Shown in pieces: positions 1 to 11,705 of a stretch of 64,000 nt of DNA. The notes under the pieces are model-generated. The model was not told where the DNA came from. It searched no databases and was given only the letters and a program-made list of their open reading frames with translations. Within the stretch, counting starts at the first letter, position 1; every line of letters begins with the position of its first letter. A program made the position numbers and the translations under genes. Location of the stretch: assembly GCA_023055505.1 (NCBI GenBank), contig JALIRH010000018.1, positions 11,214,646 through 11,278,645 on the forward strand, read 5' to 3'. The DNA comes from Callipepla californica brunnescens. Lineage: Eukaryota; Chordata; Aves; Galliformes; Odontophoridae.

Positions 1-158
1 TACCACAGCCTCTCTTCAGGAAGTGGTAGAGACTAAACAATCCCAGCTCCCTCAGCCGCTCCTCGTAAGACTTGTGCTCCAGACCCCTCACCAGTTTTGT
101 TGCCCTTCTCTGAACACGCTCCAGTGCCTCGATGTCTTTCTTGTAGTGAGGGGACCAA
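1..158 (-). mobile_element. CR1 LINE fragment, cut by window edge
   Basis: Non-LTR retrotransposon fragment read on the minus strand. From about position 28 the plus strand reads as the reverse complement of the CR1 ORF2 C-terminal coding region: the ctcagccgctcctcgtaaga block, then a ccttctctgaacacgctcca block and a gatgtctttcttgtag block, in the usual CR1 order. The match stops near 158, where AT-rich sequence begins. The 3' end of the element lies left of the window. Dead copy, no open frame. The family is clear; the subfamily is not. Confidence 0.85.
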
Positions 159-2841
159 ATTTAATTTGGGCTCCTCACTAATTTAATTACACATTTAATT
201 TAATTACATACTTATAGATTTGAAAAAGTACTTTCCTCTTTATTTTCTTGATGTCTTGCTAGTAATTTAATTGCTGTTATGTATATAACTGATGTGTGGA
301 CAATGTAACAATGTGACTAATAGTAATTTTATCCAATCCACGTCACTGTATGACTGGAGGTAGATAAAATGCTAAATCATACTCAGATCAAAGAATTGGA
401 CTTCAAAATAGAGGTTCCTCCTACATTCTATGAAATTCTTCTAGGAAGTGTTTTAGTAGAAGATGGTGTAGATCCATGACTGGTAGAAAAATATAGTCAA
501 CTTGTGCTCTTCATACATAGATGCAATTTGTTTTGGAAAGTATGTAAATATGGTAGTTACAGGTAGTAGTTTTATTTCTAAATACTTTTTCCAAAGTCAA
601 GATAGAAATGTACACAAGCAAGTGAAAGACCACACACATGGATTAACCATTTTGAACTTATTTTGACTCCAGGAGAAAGTGCCTGAGACCAAGAGAAAAA
701 GGGAATGTATTCTTCCAGCTGTTAATGAAAGTACTGCTTTTGCATAACAAACATGCTTGGTATTTCAGATACACAGATTTTATGCCTGTTCTCAGAGAAC
801 AAAGGTATATGCTTTGTCTAATGTCTTAAAAGGTAAGCAAAATATATGAAATGCATTTCAGCTTCACTTGCAAAGAATTATGTTTGTACGTTGCTGGAAA
901 TACAAACAAGCATCTCTGTAACACGCCTGTATAAAACCTAAATCTTATGTTCAGTGGCTGCCCACCGTCAGCCTCCCATGCTCGTTATTTAGTCAGTTTG
1001 AACACTCAGCATCTCAAACATTAGACCAAATATACTTAGGAAAGACTACTATAATGAAAAAATAAGATAAATAAAAATAAAATCATAACATTTCACCTTT
1101 TCAGAAAGTTGAAGTGTTGTATCTTGTCAAATGTCTCTTTGCTGTAGTGGAGTAATTTCAGCAAAATGTGCTTATTTCACACATTTGACTTTCGACAAAG
1201 TAACCACAGAGACATGGATTTCATTAAGCAGCTTTAACTAGGAGGAGAATAGTTCTCATTGCCATACCAGAAAAGAGGTAGGAATAGAGTAAACTAGATG
1301 AGGGAAACATAATGTCAACCTTTGCTAAAATACTGTCTTGAATTAAAAATTGTGAACACTGAGCAAACTATATTGAAACATTTTATGACTGTGTCTTCGT
1401 TGCTTGGATATGATCCAAAAAAGCTCTTTTTTTACTTGAAAAATAGGAAAGCTGATTACATCAAAATGGATTTCCTGGTGGCTTATGTCTGCAGTCTTGT
1501 AAACTTATTGATTATGGCCCTCAACATTGTTCTTATTGATGGCTGCATCTGAAACGTTGTAAAGCCCACGGCGTTCACTTTCATCAGACCAAAAGCATTA
1601 GGAAAGTGTCTGTATTTTTCAGTGTAACACGAGACAGCAAAATATGGCGGATTTTTTTCACCTCTCTGAATCAAATCTTACCCTAAGGGAATTTATTAAT
1701 CGTATAGTTTCATATTCTGGTTAATAATGTTTTAATTGAATTTTTATGGCATATATATAACTGAAATTTAAGGTTGAAAGTGAATTTATTTGACTACTAT
1801 TTAATCTACTAAAAGCACTGCATGCCTATCTAGTCAAATTATTTTCAATGTTTTGTGAGTGTGTTTGATGGGAGATAGTTTGTGAAATTGTGTATGGGGC
1901 ACAGTTCATTTCAATTCTGATTTTCTAGTAAAGACTCAACTGCATTAGCGCTAGCATGCAAAGCTCTCCTAAGAAGAACATTTTGACATCTTCCTGAAAA
2001 TAGTTGGTGCACAGCTGTTATTTGTGCACTTCTTAAAACCATTGCTGTACCTGATGGGAAATTAATACTCCTTGTAAACTCAGCAGAGAGTGGTGACTTT
2101 ATGTGGTATGTGATGTTTGCACCTGTTGAAGAAAACTAAACAGCCAAATCTACTAGTCCTTATGGCACAGGTCCATGTCTTGTTCCCTCTGGCTTTGATA
2201 GGATCCTGTTAATTGAAACTGCAAGTTAATATTTCTGTAGTAATATGCCAGTCTCATAAAGAGACTACTTTGGCTATTGTGACACGTCTGAAAGACAGCT
2301 ATAATCTATCTGAGTAATAAAACTGTTCTATCTGCTGGGATACCAACACTTGACTTCCTTCTTGTAGTAAAAGCCTTCATCAGTTGGAAGTGTAAGATGA
2401 CTACGACTCACTGACACAGTTCAAAGTGATGCACAGATGTTGCTAAACATAACTTTCTGGAGACTGATGCAGAACTTTGTCTCACATCCATTGAAGTGAG
2501 CTTGGTTGTATAACTCCTGAGTGTTTTTAAGCATACACGAAGCATCTTTAAGTGCTATGTGACAAAAGCTTTAGCTGATGAGACTTGAGTTACCTGAAAA
2601 TTTCAAAGCCTGCAAAAATCATACTTACTCATGAGGACAGTAGAGGCAAGGGAGGAACTATGTCTGCTCATGCCATTAATTAAAAAGCAGCAGTGATACT
2701 AGTTCTTACAGAAAGAAGTCTTGCAAAAAGGAAGGAGGGAGCGGTTTTCTAACCTCGCCTGCAAATCCTTGAGATCCTGCAGAAAAAAAAAATGCAATGC
2801 TTGAGTTTTTCTTTGTTTTGAATTTATACAGGGTACAAAGA
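159..2841. other. AT-rich unique sequence, no gene seen
   Basis: No repeat family or gene was recognised here. The longest plus-strand open frame is 76 codons (1322-1552) and has no family features. A modest splice-site pair brackets 769-832 (tatttcag before, aaaggtaagc after), with one open frame of 21 codons. It is too short to carry weight. Confidence 0.5.
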
Positions 2842-2968
2842 TGAGAGGGGAAAAAAAAAGGAAGAAAAAAAAAAAAGAAAATTTAGATTCAGATCCAGAG
2901 ATCAAATAAGAAGAGGAAGAGGAAGAGAGAGAAGAGACAAAGGAAAGGAAGTAGAGAAAGGAAGGAAG
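2842..2968. repeat. Polypurine tract (A/G-rich, two blocks)
   Basis: Two nearly pure purine blocks, 2842-2881 (long A runs with G breaks) and 2907-2968 (gaa/gga-rich), are separated by about 25 bases of mixed sequence. On the minus strand this produces a meaningless phenylalanine-rich open frame. Such mirror-like purine tracts can form triplex DNA, but the sequence shows nothing beyond composition. Confidence 0.8.
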
Positions 2969-3752
2969 CCAAATGCATCATGTCCACTAAGTTAGCTCCA
3001 AGTCCAAGTGTATCATCAATTTGGACATGAAAGGCCTTTATAATTGTGAGATGCATTTGGCAGTACACCTTCCAAGCTGGAACTCCCTGGTCTTTGAAAA
3101 TACAGGATGTTTCTCAAGTGACATTTACTTAAATTACCAACCTTCCCCAGGAAATGAAGTAAAACCTTATCACCATAAATTCTGCTATAAAGAGAGAAGC
3201 TGCTTGAAGGACTGAACGTTTATTGTAAGCAACCCACTGAGAGGTTTGCATTCCCCTTTCCAGTGATACAGAGCCAGAGCTAGACTATGGAATCTGATTG
3301 TTTAGCAAATAGCAGCATGTCATGGAAAAGTTTTGTTCTCATTTGCATTAACATTTATCTCACTTCTAATAAGTTTTACATCTACCTACACCTCTATGCT
3401 TCTATGGTAGTGTCAGTACACAATATAGTAATTCTGTAGATAATCTGGATGTTCGCAATATAAGCATCAAATTGCTATAATGATCACATGAAATACTAAA
3501 CATCTGGGAGACTGTGTCTGTGAGTGATTTATATTCTGAGCATCTGAGTTATCCTCTCACAAAGGTGATTAGAACCATTCACGTGAGACTATAAATTGTT
3601 ATTTGTCCCAGTTTGTATATTTTTTTTACAACTCCCTGCTTCTTAGTTAAATAATGTGGAAACCTTCCTTCCATTAATCCGTATTAAGTTAATTCTCTAA
3701 AATTAGCTTTACTGGTTCTGTTCTTATTGCCTTTTTTAATACGAGTATTAGA

Positions 3753-3772
3753 GTTTGTTTGTTTGTTTGTTT
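3753..3772. repeat. (GTTT)n microsatellite
   Basis: About five tandem copies of the tetranucleotide gttt, followed by T-rich sequence. Simple repeat with no further structure. Confidence 0.85.
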
Positions 3773-6499
3773 TATTTTTAATAAAAACTAAGTAGGTGAA
3801 GAACAAAGTAATCACACTCTACACCCCAGTACAATATACTGTCTGAGACATTCTGTTATCAAGCCCCAGTCAGTGAAGATTAGAGACTTCACAAACTTCT
3901 GACTCCAGGAGAGTAGGTTTATACTGGAAAACTAACACTGCCAGCACTGAATGTGTTCTGTGATTCAGTCATATCAGATTAGTATGATTTGTTCCGTGTT
4001 TCAGTCCACTTTGTGCCATGACTTTTTGCTACATAAATTTCATCAATACTTCAATAACATAAAGTAACATGTACTATATAATTGTTTGTACAAGTTTAGA
4101 CAAAATATAAAAAGAGTACAACAGACTTTAATGGTTTACAACAATTCATGATACCAACTTCCTGCCTTGGTCAGTGGTAGTGATAAGACTAAGTGGATGA
4201 CACATACATTTTTTGTTTGAGTCTGATGGCTAGAAACAAAAATATCTCTCATGAGATGTACAGGTAATTGCAGATCATAAAATCCTCTGTTAAGTGGGCT
4301 ATATATCAAGAGTATATACAGGCAATTTCCTCTTAGCTCATCTTCCTCTCTCCCACTACCCTGTTTTTCTCTCCCCTCTGCCACATACCTACATTTTTTT
4401 AACATGTACTAGAAGTTAAATGCAGAAATCATATATTTTTTTTTTCAATTCCTAACGCTAGGTAAATACTTATGACATGATGGAACACTATTGCTCTAAT
4501 GGATTCTTCTTTGAAGAAGTTTTCAATATATATGTGACTCTCATCCTTGTGGTTAAATGCCATCTTTGTTTCTGGATTCCACAACTGAAGTATCTTTCCT
4601 TCTGGGGTAAAGTATAATTTCTGCTACAGTAGTTTTCAGTTCTGTTAGATTGACACAAAAATATTAAGATGAATTCTCTACTCAAAGGTGTGAATGTTGA
4701 ATAAATACCCTTCTTGCCCTGAAAACTAAATAAAAAAAATATAATAATGTTTAAAAATATATTCTTACTGATTATTTTTCAGTATTTGAGGCTTATACCT
4801 AGATGAAAATGATAAAAATGTATTGCTAATGGTCAGGTCATTCAGTGAATAAAATATCTAAAGAAATATTTGACAAAATATTAAGCAGTCTCTTCCAAAT
4901 TTAAGATTCAAAGAATTCCAAGAAACCAAATTTGTTTGTGCTTATGCATTAAACAGACACCTTTCCTTTGAAATTAGATTCCAACATAAAAGGTACCCAG
5001 GGAAAAAAATAAATAAATAAAAGTCATTTCAAGTGTGAAAAGGGAAAAAAAATGTATTCTGCTAATTAAATGTAAAACACTCTGAAACTTATTTTTCAGA
5101 AAGAAAATTTTTTTAATCTTATTAAAGAGTCCCTTGAGAAACCCCACCTAGATCTTTTTTTGCAAGAATCTCAGCAGATTTCTCACCACAGCATACTGTC
5201 CCTAGTGGAACACATATCAATTACAATGTTAAAGATTGAAACTAATACGTGGGCCATTTACCATGTACAGTCAGGTTAAATAGCTAGAACATCATGTCCT
5301 AGAAGAGCTTCTACATCATAAAACAACTGACGTTAGTCATGCTCTGCTAAGGGAAAGAAAAGGTAATAACAACAATGGGCAAATTGTGCATATAAATCAA
5401 GATTGCTTGTTCAGCCTAGTGGCCAGATGACAATTCAGATGCTGCTGAATCCTCTCTGGCATCAATAGCCACCTTCAGTGCTCTGAGTTCTTTGTACCAG
5501 AAAAGCAGAACTGTCTGAACATCCAAAATGCTTGAAATAGGAATGTCACTGTTATAGAATTAAACCTGCTTCAAAATTCCAAAGCATAGCCACAAACTCT
5601 TTAGTAGTAGTTCACTGATGTTAGCATTTTATTTTTTTTTCCACTTCTACCTGAAGTTTTCTGTAAGCATGTGGTTGACTTATTCCAACTCCGCTAGTGG
5701 TCAGATTCCATGACTGATTACAGATGTAAACGATCAGCAGACCTAAGCTGTGTGGATGCAATTAAACGCAAAACATTCCCCTCAAAAAATATAATTCTGT
5801 ATACATAGTAACTCACAAACCTGAATGGAAACAAGGCTTTTAACTACTGGTATAGTATTAGTGACACATTTGAACTTCTGAGAGGAAATTCATTTGAATA
5901 TTATTATATAACCTTTTTAGTAATCAGTTTGCAATTAGTTTGTTTAAGGAAATATTGTAGCTATGTAATTTAATTAGCATTGAATAGAAAATGTTCAATT
6001 TACTCAAATCATGTATTTTACCCTCATTCAGAATTATTTAATCTTTTAATTTTAGCTATAAAATTTATAAATACAAACATCTAATTAGATTAAAATCTAA
6101 TACAACATACATACTTTAAAATAATAATAAAAAGATAAAATGCTTATTTCAAGAGTAATTATCAAATGATAGCAAACAAAAAAAATGGGTCCTAGATCTA
6201 AAATATACGTAAATCCGAGGCTACCCCATTCTGTTTTATCTTTCTCCTTATTCATTTTTTATCACTTCCTTTGATCAACAGAATAAGAAGTTGACATCTT
6301 AGAATAATGAAATTATTACTTTGCCTATGTACAGTCAGGGCAATTTAAATCAATACAATCAAGCTGTCTTTTCACACCGTGGAAGATTATAATCTGTACT
6401 TAGTCCTAAGGTGGATAGAGAAATGTTAAAGTGTCCATTGAGTAGTTTTGTTTGTTTTTTTTTAATAATTGACTCAGCCCTTTTTTGATTTTGTTCCAG

Positions 6500-6610
6500 T
6501 GCACATTTGAACAACCACAGTGTAAAAATAAAGAAATAATAAACCGAGCTGAATGCAGTGAGATTAATGTTTCAGTGCCTTTCTCTGCTATGCGTTGGCT
6601 GTGGGCTAAG
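6500..6610 (+). other. Exon-like segment (candidate, cysteine-containing)
   Basis: A good 3' splice-site-like sequence (pyrimidine-rich run ending in gttccag at 6499) is followed by 111 bases open in phase 0. They end at gctaag before gtgact, an acceptable donor. The 37 encoded residues include three cysteines and start CTFEQPQCKN. The length is a multiple of three. Beyond the donor the same frame stays open only until a stop at 6671. No family recognised, and chance is a real alternative. Confidence 0.15.
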
Positions 6611-7859
6611 GTGACTATGGACTTTGAGGAGGTCCTCTGGGAACCTTGCCATCTATGCCCATCATGGTGAACATGGTGTTCAACATCATATACCCAAAGC
6701 TTCCAGGATAGCAAATCAATGGTAAAAATACTTGGCCAATTGTATGTTTGTCATGTGGCTTTTTTTGTGTTTGAAAACAGAAAGAAATAAATTATAACGA
6801 ATTCACAATAAAAGTCATTTAACAAATGTAAAGGTTTTGCTATTACAGCATGTCTGTTCTCCTTTGCAAAACATCCAGATAATACAGTCCCATCATAGCT
6901 GATGATAAAAAAATTCCCATTACAGAAGTTATTTTGAAGGATGTTAAGCTTTCTCCTCTCGCTTGGATGTACCATCAACATGTCTATGTAATCTGTATCA
7001 AAGACATAACAAAACTGTCAAAGGGTTTCTCTAGACTGCAAATGTTGAATTGAAACATGGAGGACTCTCAGGAAACATCTGGAAGAAAGATGAATGTAAT
7101 ACCAATATTCAAAAAACATTAAATAGAATAAATAATTCAGTCGTGAGCCTGTCACAGGCTTAAAGTCAGACTGAGAAAAAATAATGAAACATAATTCAGG
7201 ACTAAATTTTCAAAATCTTGAAATTTCATCAGTGAAAATCAGCACAGGTTTCTGGAAAACAGATCTTATATTGACTTATTAAGGTACTGTATTATTCTTT
7301 GATTTCTGTCACTGACTTGATATGGCACTGTATCCTGGTAAATAATGAAAAAGAAAAAAATTACACGTTCTACATAAAGTATATTACAAGCAGAATTCAT
7401 TGTTAAGTGCCTATGGATTTTAAATCACCAGGATCAAGTTTTTGCTTTTGTCTATTTAACACAGTTATGAATGTCTCGGGGAAAAGATAATTACTGTTAC
7501 AGTTTTCAAGTGGTATACTAATTGCTGAAGGAGGGAAAGGGCAGATGGGAGCAGATGAATTATGGTGCCTGGATTCTGGTATGGAAAAATCTCCACCAGT
7601 TACTATCTAGGCCCCTCAGCAAAGCATTTGTGAGTGCAGTTCATTGTTGCAGGATGGAGAACTTTCTCCTGGTAATCTATAGCTCTTGAAATAACAGAGA
7701 TCACATTGGATAGGTCTGTGGGAAGAGTTCCCAGTGAAGCAGTAGACATATCTGATAAGAACTGCAAAATCTCAGTGGGGACATGAAGGCCCACACTACA
7801 TACAGAAAAATACTAGAAACTTCCACTGCAAAACATAATCTACCTTTCACTCCTGCATA

Positions 7860-8035
7860 CCTACATTCACTCTGACTGTGGCCTCACAGACACATGGATC
7901 CCAGTGACCTGAAATCCGTCTTTGAGTCTGGCCTGTGATGTGACACACTAAGATTCCTCCAGGTGCTGGCTGGCCTGTGGTACCAGCCCAGTCGCTGGCA
8001 CCCAGACTCCTATACCCAAATAAATGTTAAAAACA
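7860..8035. other. GC-richer unclassified block ending in AATAAA
   Basis: This block is visibly richer in G and C than its flanks. It ends with an AATAAA hexamer at 8019-8024, immediately before the CR1 tail at 8040. The composition and the terminal polyadenylation-like hexamer recall an old LTR or another retroelement end, but I cannot match it to a family. Confidence 0.2.
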
Positions 8036-8039
8036 AAGA

Positions 8040-8142
8040 GTCACAGAATCGTAAAGGTTGGAAGATACCTTTAAGATCATCTAGTCCAACTATCAATTTA
8101 TCACCATGTTCACTAAGCCAGGTCCCTAAGTACCACATCTAC
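8040..8142 (-). mobile_element. CR1 LINE 3' end fragment
   Basis: The plus strand starts with tcacagaatcgtaaaggttg and continues through ttaagatcatctagtccaac, the reverse complement of the CR1 3' terminus. It then runs into the part reading tcaccatgttcactaagcca, typical of one CR1 subfamily group. Only the last 100 bases or so of the element are present, the usual 5'-truncated insertion. Confidence 0.85.
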
Positions 8143-9128
8143 ATTAGGAAAATAATTAGTAAGCGAAATTTGGTGATAAGATAAGACAGACTGTGCTGAT
8201 CAGGAATAGTCAGACAACTGAACCAATTAGATAACTGATTATACATGACTAGTCCTTTGTAACTCTATTTTCACACACTTGTTCCTCCCCAGATCACCTG
8301 GATCCATCCTTCTCATCATTTCTTCCTCTATTCTGCTTATAATAAGACTTGTGTAATTCTAAAATGCTCTTCTCTCACACCTACAATATTTTCCTTACCA
8401 CCTGACTTATGTAGATGAGACTCATATTGGGACAGTAGTGTTGAGGTTCTCCTGGAGCAGCCCTGCAACTTGCTAGGCAGACTGTCCCTCCCTCTGAATC
8501 CTTAATTTAGATACCCATCTACATTCGGGCTTTTGTTCTCCCATGGTCTACAGGAGGTGGATCTTTGACAGATTGATGGCTCCTGTGATGGGCCTGGGCA
8601 TAGGCTGGAAGGCTGTGATATGGGGTTCCCCATCTACCGTCATCTCTTTGACCTTCTTTGTGGATATGTCAATAAGTTTTTATGCGGAGACACTGCAAAC
8701 AGAAAGGCCGAAGCCAGCTTTGTGCATGTGCCTAGAGAGATGTCAGGCAGGAGCAGGGAGTAATCTCAGGCTTCACAGCAACTGCTATGAGAAAGGATCT
8801 GAGAAGATCTTTGATTTATCAGACTTTTCATAAGACAGAAATCTTAAACTTGAAGCTAGAAAAATAAGTATTATAAAACAGGCATGTGTGAACTTTATGT
8901 TGCTGCTAGGACAATTTGTTAGACAATGTCTTGAATCGACTATTTCTTGAAATACCAAAATCAGAATGAGAAAGATCTTCTTTTTCCCTTGAAATATTAC
9001 CTTGATTCATGAAATAACTTATTCAGGGAAATATTTCATTCGATGTCATGCAGGAGATCAGATCTGAAGATCACAGTAATAATCTCTGCCAGTGGGTTTA
9101 AGAGAAGAGTTTGTGTAGCCCTTGCTGG
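8143..9128. other. Unclassified sequence with a 96-codon open frame
   Basis: No repeat recognised. A plus-strand frame of 96 codons (8543-8833) is one of the longer ones of the window, and its sequence is less AT-rich than its surroundings. It has no signal peptide pattern, motif or family resemblance I can name, and no splice or promoter context was noticed. I treat it as a chance frame, possibly within an old unidentified repeat. Confidence 0.3.
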
Positions 9129-9150
9129 AAAATAAATAAATAAATAAAAA
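9129..9150. repeat. (AAAT)n microsatellite
   Basis: About five tandem copies of aaat ending in an A run. Confidence 0.85.
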
Positions 9151-9809
9151 TCCTGTCTTTCATCCCTTTAAAATATTGAAACGAAACATCCTCTTAAGTC
9201 ACCTCCAGGTCTACCAAATGAAGTAGGTAACAAAAACAAAAAAAGCACCCAAACAGCCAGACAGATTTTTTTTCATGTATTTAGTACCAGTTATGTCAAC
9301 TATTTTCAAAAGTAATTCTCTTTTTTTTTTTTTTTTAAAGAACAGTATATCTATCTACCTATTCATCCAGCATTCTCTATGAGCATTACAGACATGACTG
9401 TATTGCAAAATTTTCACTAGAACATAATATTTCAGTTTTCCGAACAATATTCAGCTTCTAATCTCTTAGGAAACAAAGCTCTAAGACGTAAAATACATTT
9501 TCTAGGATAATAATATACAAAGACTTTAAAGTTTCTGTTTTTATTCTTATCTAAACAGAAATTATGGAAATGTTCCTGCTTACAAGAATCCTAAAAACAT
9601 TAATATAGCCATCAACTTTCCCTTTCTCAAGAAAAATAAGTCCTCATTGTTTTTCAGTTTGAAGAAATAAATTATGAGATAAATGAAAAGGTCACCCCCA
9701 TAGTGATCTCATGCAAGCACTGACATAAAAAATCCATGAAAATATTAACCTTTTTGCAGTTGTTTTTAATTAAATACTAATAAAAACAGAAAAACAGGAC
9801 TGAGGCAGT
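9151..9809. other. AT-rich unique sequence
   Basis: No gene or element seen. Contains a T16 homopolymer at 9321-9336. Confidence 0.5.
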
Positions 9810-9831
9810 GGGGGGGTGGGGGGGGGAAGGG
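9810..9831 (+). repeat. G-run tract (G7-T-G9-AA-G3)
   Basis: The plus strand has seven G, one T, nine G, two A and three G in succession inside very AT-rich DNA. It fulfils a G-quadruplex pattern because the two long runs can each supply two G-triplets. It is a simple low-complexity tract otherwise. Confidence 0.85.
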
Positions 9832-10025
9832 AACAAGTATTCAAGGCAGAATTTTTTTATTAAAAAAAATCATCAGTCTATTCTTTTTCTTTTCTATTTC
9901 TATTCCATTTCCTTTGCTATTTATTTCCATGTCTATATAATTAAAAAATTATTAGATGGTCATATCAGATTTGATGCGCAGGACATACTAATATGTAACG
10001 ATATTTAAAAGTTTGTTGTGTGATC

Positions 10026-10612
10026 ACAGGATTACAGTATCACAGAACTGTAGAGATTGGAAGGGACCTCTAGAGATCATCGAGTCCAACCCCCTGCCAA
10101 AGCAGCTCCCTGGCCCAGGTTGCACAGGTAGGTGTCCAGGAGGGTCTTGAATGTCTCCAGAGAAGGAGACTCCACCACCTCTCTGTGCAGCCTGTGCCAG
10201 TGCTCTGTCACTGCACTGTGAAGAAGTTCCCACACACATTTGTGGAACTTCCCATGCTTCAGTTTGTGGCCATTTCCCCTTTACTTATCACCATGCAACA
10301 GCCTTGTCTCTTTGCCTTCCATTCCTTAGATATTTATAGACATGGATTAGATCCCCTCTGAGTCTTCTTTTTTCAAGGCTGAACAGACACAGGTCTCTCA
10401 GCCTTTCGTCATAAAGGAGGTGCTCCACACCATTTATCATCTTTGTGGCCCTTAGCTGGACTCTTTTGAGAAGATCCCTGTCTTTTTTTGTATCAGGAAG
10501 CCCAGAACTGGATAAAATTCTCCAGTACCAGTGCATGTGATCCTTCCTCCCTAGGCACAAGACTCTACACTGATGACTACTCTTTCTAAACATTATGAAA
10601 TTTATCATATTG
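10026..10612 (-). mobile_element. CR1 LINE, 3' half, internally deleted
   Basis: The plus strand begins with the reversed CR1 tail (tcacagaactgtagagattg, then aagggacctctagagatcat). It continues through the whole 3' UTR and the ORF2 C-terminal region: catcatctttgtggccc-like, gactcttttgagaagatccc and ccagaactgg blocks. After about 10525 it jumps to a block corresponding to a more 5' part of CR1 (ctaggcacaagactctacac), so roughly 300 bases of consensus are missing. Insertion in minus orientation, truncated at its 5' end near a (TA)n tract. Confidence 0.9.
10288..10608 (-). pseudogene. CR1 ORF2 C-terminal remnant
   Basis: A 106-codon minus-strand frame inside the CR1 above. Its middle (about residues 45-90) keeps the recognisable C-terminal CR1 pattern, including [16 protein letters not shown] and [15 protein letters not shown]. 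The first 45 residues come from sequence across the internal deletion and do not match. ORF2 normally encodes endonuclease plus reverse transcriptase; only the far C-terminus survives here, so it is non-functional. Confidence 0.8.
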
Positions 10613-10661
10613 TATTTATATTAATGAAGTTAATTTTAACTAGTTTATTATTTAGTATAAG

Positions 10662-10667
<6 letters not shown>

Positions 10668-10702
<35 letters not shown>
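10668..10702. repeat. (TA)n microsatellite
   Basis: A pure alternating TA tract of 35 bases, about 55 bases beyond the 5'-truncated end of the CR1. Likely polymorphic in length. Confidence 0.95.
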
Positions 10703-10705
<3 letters not shown>

Positions 10706-11460
10706 TTGTATAGAGCTATGGTTTTTTTCTGTTTTTGTTTGTTTGTTTTTAAGAAAAAAGAAAGGAAACCCAATCATTCAACATTTCAGAGTAAACATTT
10801 TCTTTTACCTGGTTCTGAGCACTGAAGGTACTAATGGGAAAATATGGAAGAAATGTAGAGAGCAGAGCAGTTTACTTAGAACAGCTGTAGACTGCTTTAA
10901 TGAAATGACCTTTTGTTATAAAAGAATCTTTCCTCCTCACAACCCCCAGATCTGAGAGATTTTAAGAGGATCACCTTTACTAATTTCTTTGTGCTACTGT
11001 AACTTCCATGCTTTATTCCATCATGCACATCTTATGTCCTTGAACATGTACTTGCCTTATGTATTTTAATCTGTATATTGCAAAAGTGTGTAGCACAGCT
11101 CTTACACAGGAAAAGCCAATCTTCTCCAAAAGACAAAAAACTCCACAGTATTCTGCTGCAGGATTTTTATCGCCATTTTGGTAAATTAAAATATATTGTT
11201 CTGTCCTCATCAGTAGAAACAGAAAAAGTAACATTCTCTTGGTGGCATTCTCCGTTCGACTGTTTTTCATAAACCTGAATTTCAGGTTACTTTGATTTTT
11301 CATAGACTCAGAACCATTACAAGATCTTCACTGATGGCAGTTCCCTTATCTGAAACAAAGAACTAAGAACTAAAGCTACCATTTGACACACACATTACTC
11401 TCACAGGCGTAACCTTTGCTGTTTGAGCTTTAGCATCTCCTTGCTTGGGTCTTTTTCATT
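10703..11460. other. Unique sequence, no gene seen
   Basis: Open frames of 84 codons (plus, 10701-10955) and 96 codons (minus, 11013-11303) exist, without motifs or recognisable family. Nothing else seen. Confidence 0.5.
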
Positions 11461-11705
11461 CATAGAATCATAGAGTATCCCAAATTGGATGGGATCCATA
11501 TGAATCATTGAGAACAACTCCCAGCTCTACACAGGACAGCTCAAGACCCATACCATATGTCTGAGAGCATTACGCAGATGCTACTTGAACTCCAGTACGT
11601 TAGTGCCATGACCACTTACCTGGAGAGCCTTTTCCAGTGCCCAACCACTCTCTGGTAAAGAGCATTTTCTTTATACCCAACATTCTCTGTACTGTACAAA
11701 GCGTA
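11461..11705 (-). mobile_element. CR1 LINE 3' end fragment
   Basis: The plus strand opens with catagaatcatagagtatcc, the reversed octamer-repeat tail of CR1. It follows the subfamily version that reads cccaaattggatgggatcc and then ccttttccagtgcccaacca. It covers the 3' UTR only, ending near 11705. No coding part remains. Confidence 0.85.

Larger units (their letters stand above)
2969..7859. other. Mostly unique AT-rich sequence
   Basis: No gene was recognised. It contains a short (GTTT)n run near 3753-3772, an (AAAT)n run near 5009, and the exon-like segment at 6500-6610 listed separately. The minus-strand frames of 89 codons (4136-4405) and 102 codons (6406-6714) show no domain or composition typical of a protein. 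The stretch 7500-7800 is somewhat less AT-rich but was not identified. Confidence 0.5.

Noticed and set aside
2699..2905. Minus-strand frame with a long phenylalanine run
   Set aside because: Encoded by A-rich simple sequence; no protein character beyond it.
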